Assembly: GCF_032670585.1 (NCBI RefSeq) | Contig: NZ_JAVQHL010000002.1 | Span: 372,001-436,000, forward strand | Source: Ostreiculturibacter nitratireducens | GTDB lineage: Bacteria > Pseudomonadota > Alphaproteobacteria > Rhodobacterales > Rhodobacteraceae | Direction: 5' to 3' | Length of the DNA stretch: 64,000 nt | Shown: one piece after another, positions 62,048 to 64,000 of the stretch | How positions within the stretch are numbered: position 1 is the stretch's first letter | Layout: each line of letters opens with the position of its first letter | Program-made: the position numbers and the translations under genes | The notes under the pieces: model-generated | The model's database searches: none | What the model saw: only the letters and a program-made list of their open reading frames with translations | Told to the model about the DNA's origin: nothing

Positions 62048-63226
62048 TCAGATGCGCTCGATGGCGAGCGCGATGCCCTGGCCGCCACCGATGCACATGG
62101 TGATGAGGGCACGGCTCCCCCCGATGCGCTCGAGTTCGTGGAGAGCCTTCACCGTCAGGATCGCGCCGGTCGCGCCGACAGGGTGGCCGAGCGCAATGGC
62201 GCCGCCGTTGGGGTTCACCTTCGCCGGGTCGAGGCCGAGGCCCTTGTTGACCGCGAGCGCCTGCGCCGCGAAGGCCTCGTTCGACTCGATCACGTCGAAG
62301 TCGGCGACCTTCAGCCCGGTGCGGGCCAGAAGCGCTTCGACGGCGGGCACCGGGCCGATGCCCATGACCTCGGGCCGCACGCCCGCGTGGGCGTAGCCGA
62401 GGACGCGGGCGCGGGGCTTCAGCCCCGCCTTCTCCGCCGCATCGGCACGGGCGAGGACCAGTGCCGCGGCGCCGTCGTTGATGCCGCTGGCGTTGCCGGC
62501 GGTCACGGTGCCGTCCTTCTGGAAGACGGCCTTGAGCCCCGCGAGAGCCTCGACCGAGGTCGCCTTCGGGTGCTCGTCCGTGTCGAAGGTCACGGGGCCC
62601 TTCCGCGAAGGAACTTCGACCGGGACGATCTGGTCCTTGAAAAGCCCCTCGGCGATCGCGCGGGCGGCGCGGGTCTGGCTTTCGAGCGCGAAGGCGTCCT
62701 GGGCCTCGCGTGTGATCCCGTGCTCCTTCGCCACGTTCTCCGCCGTTACGCCCATGTGCCCGGTGCCGAAGGGGCAGCTCAGCGCTCCGGTCATCATGTC
62801 CATCGCCTTGGTGTCGCCCATCTTCTGGCCCCAGCGCGCGGTGGCGAGCGCGTAGGGCGAGCGGCTCATGTTCTCGGCCCCGCCGGCGAGCGCGAAGTCC
62901 GCGTCGCGGAGGGCGAGAGCCTGCACGGCAGAAACGATCGCCTGCGCGCCCGAGCCGCAGAGACGGTTGACGTTCATCGCCGGCGTCGTGTCCGGCACGC
63001 CCGCCTGCATCGCGGCGACGCGGGAGAGGTACATGTCGCGGGGCTCGGTGTTGATGACATGGCCGAAGACGACATGGCCGATCCGGCCCCCCTCGACCCC
63101 GGCCCGCTCGAGCGCGGCCTTCGCGGCGATGGCGCCGAGGTCGATGGGCGCGATGCCCGAAAGGCTTCCGCCGAAAGTGCCGATGGCAGTGCGCGCGCCG
63201 GAAAGGATGACGATGTCGTCGGTCAT
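62048..63226 (-). CDS. Thiolase family acetyl-CoA C-acyltransferase
   Basis: A 392-aa thiolase. Catalytic Cys90 lies in NVNRLCGSGAQAI; the second Cys is in ITMCIGGGQG, and the His in GGAIALGHPVGATGA. SRSPYALATARWGQKMGDTK is typical of the biosynthetic/beta-ketothiolase type. It may act in acetoacetyl-CoA formation or beta-oxidation; the exact role cannot be told. PbpC converges from the left. It is 66 bases from the metallophosphoesterase, both leftward. Confidence 0.93.
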   Translation of the reverse strand: MTDDIVILSGARTAIGTFGGSLSGIAPIDLGAIAAKAALERAGVEGGRIGHVVFGHVINTEPRDMYLSRVAAMQAGVPDTTPAMNVNRLCGSGAQAIVSAVQALALRDADFALAGGAENMSRSPYALATARWGQKMGDTKAMDMMTGALSCPFGTGHMGVTAENVAKEHGITREAQDAFALESQTRAARAIAEGLFKDQIVPVEVPSRKGPVTFDTDEHPKATSVEALAGLKAVFQKDGTVTAGNASGINDGAAALVLARADAAEKAGLKPRARVLGYAHAGVRPEVMGIGPVPAVEALLARTGLKVADFDVIESNEAFAAQALAVNKGLGLDPAKVNPNGGAIALGHPVGATGAILTVKALHELERIGGSRALITMCIGGGQGIALAIERI

Positions 63227-63292
63227 GGAAAGCTCCCCTGGAAATCTCGGGACGAGCCTAGCGCCGGGTTTCGCCGCGCGCCAGCGTGCGTA

Positions 63293-64000
63293 TCAGGCCG
63301 CGCTGACGGTGACGACCGTGATCTCGGGCGGCTGGAAGACGCGGAGCGGCAGGCCGGAATAGCCGATACCGCCGGAGACGACGAGGTGTCGCCCATCCTC
63401 GTGCAGGTGACCCCAGGCATAGCGCCCGCCGTAATGCGACGGCGTCAGGGGCCGCCAGCCGCCCAGGTTCATCTGCCCGCCGTGGGTATGGCCGCTGATC
63501 TGGAGGAAGGCGCGGTGATCGCCCTCGGAGAAGTAGTCGGGTTCGTGCGCAAGAAGAATCGCGGGCGCGTCCTCGGGGACCTCGGCGAAGGCAGCCTCGG
63601 GGTCGTGGAAACCCGGCTTGCGCAGCGAGCGCAGCGCCCATTGGCTGTCCATCCCGACGAGCCAGAAGTCGCTGCCGCCATGCGAGAGTGAGAGGGACCG
63701 GTTCGACAGGAGCGAGATGCCCGCATCGACCAATGCCGGGCCGATGAGGTTCTCGGTGAAATCGTTCGCGCGGGCATGGGCGCAGTCCCACCAGTCATGG
63801 TTGCCGAGGACGGCGTGGACCCCGAGCGGCGCTTCGAGCCGGGCAAGCGTGCGGGCGATCCCCGGGATCTCCTCGCGCAGGCCGGGCATCTGCCGCGACG
63901 GGATGAAATCCCCGGCGAGCAGGATCATGTCCGCGCCGAGCGCGTTCGTCTTTTCGATGATCCGGCCGAGCGACCCGAGTGTCACCCAGGGCTTGCAGAC
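63293..64000 (-). CDS. Metallophosphoesterase (partial, N-terminus off the right edge)
   Basis: The frame is open from the right edge to the stop at 63293, at least 236 residues. Calcineurin-like motifs are visible: LLAGDFIPS, LGNHDWWDCAHA, LLAHEPDYF, and ISGHTHGGQMNLG. The start shown by VCKPWVTLGSLGRII is inside the gene, preceded presumably by the DLH metal motif outside the window. Such proteins include YaeI-like and UDP-2,3-diacylglucosamine hydrolase-like enzymes. The substrate is unknown. Confidence 0.87.
   Translation of the reverse strand, partial: VCKPWVTLGSLGRIIEKTNALGADMILLAGDFIPSRQMPGLREEIPGIARTLARLEAPLGVHAVLGNHDWWDCAHARANDFTENLIGPALVDAGISLLSNRSLSLSHGGSDFWLVGMDSQWALRSLRKPGFHDPEAAFAEVPEDAPAILLAHEPDYFSEGDHRAFLQISGHTHGGQMNLGGWRPLTPSHYGGRYAWGHLHEDGRHLVVSGGIGYSGLPLRVFQPPEITVVTVSAA

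Noticed and set aside
59746..62112. Minus-strand frame of 788 codons
   Set aside because: Antisense of pbpC and the macroglobulin end; same composition problem.

Overview
The window is a high-GC alphaproteobacterial chromosome segment, most likely from the Rhodobacterales (Roseobacter/Rhodobacter relatives). The evidence is the rpsT-dnaA-dnaN-recF-gyrB block flanked by ubiB/ubiE/mutM, an alpha-type flagellar cluster (FlbT, FlaF, MotE, DUF1217, a DUF6468-like protein, an SltF-type lytic transglycosylase), and strong third-position GC bias. The assignment rests on gene content and protein similarity recognised by eye; no database search was possible.

Layout. (1) 1-25123 is a flagellar cluster made of several transcription units. 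fliF-fliH run leftward off the edge. fliL-DUF6468-motE-motA-(835-aa exported protein)-sltF-flhA-fliR-flhB-(FliJ-like) run rightward. flgB-flgC-fliE-fliQ-flgF-flgG-flgA-flgH-fliL2 run leftward, with fliI diverging from flgB. flgJ-flgN and fliC-flaF-flbT-DUF1217 run leftward, and fliK-flgD run rightward. Many junctions are ATGA or TGATG overlaps. motB, fliG, fliM, fliN, fliP, flgE, flgI, flgK and flgL are not in the window. Three control regions (fliF/fliL, fliC, fliK) carry spaced TTAA-N7-TTAA-like dyads that fit CtrA control of motility. (2) 25131-37172 is a housekeeping block: ubiB, ubiE, mutM, an enoyl-CoA hydratase, rpsT, dnaA, dnaN, recF, a LysE-family exporter, gyrB. (3) 37224-41900 holds trhO, pncA-pncB (NAD salvage) and a PiT phosphate transporter. 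(4) 41965-44652 holds a small-molecule kinase, a class III PLP enzyme and arfB. (5) 44653-44987 is a gap with a candidate 18-aa peptide gene that has a very strong Shine-Dalgarno sequence, an upstream sequence able to mask it, and a terminator-like hairpin. (6) 44988-52011 holds yhhQ, an esterase-like protein, mepA, a UMF1-family MFS protein, a thioesterase, yggT and recQ. (7) 52049-64000 holds a soluble hybrid histidine kinase with two receiver domains, an alpha-2-macroglobulin/PbpC pair, a thiolase and a metallophosphoesterase cut by the right edge.

Working together: the flagellar genes supply the MS ring, type III export gate (FlhA, FlhB, FliR, FliQ) and ATPase complex, the rod with its peptidoglycan-opening enzyme, the L ring, the hook scaffold and length control, the stator and its accessories, and flagellin with its translational regulators FlbT and FlaF. 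The replication block supplies initiator, clamp, RecF and gyrase B. No tRNA, rRNA, insertion sequence, prophage or CRISPR array was seen. The least explained pieces are the small-peptide locus at 44757-44980, the overlapping kinase/PLP enzyme pair at 41965-44243, and the 835-aa exported protein in the stator operon.
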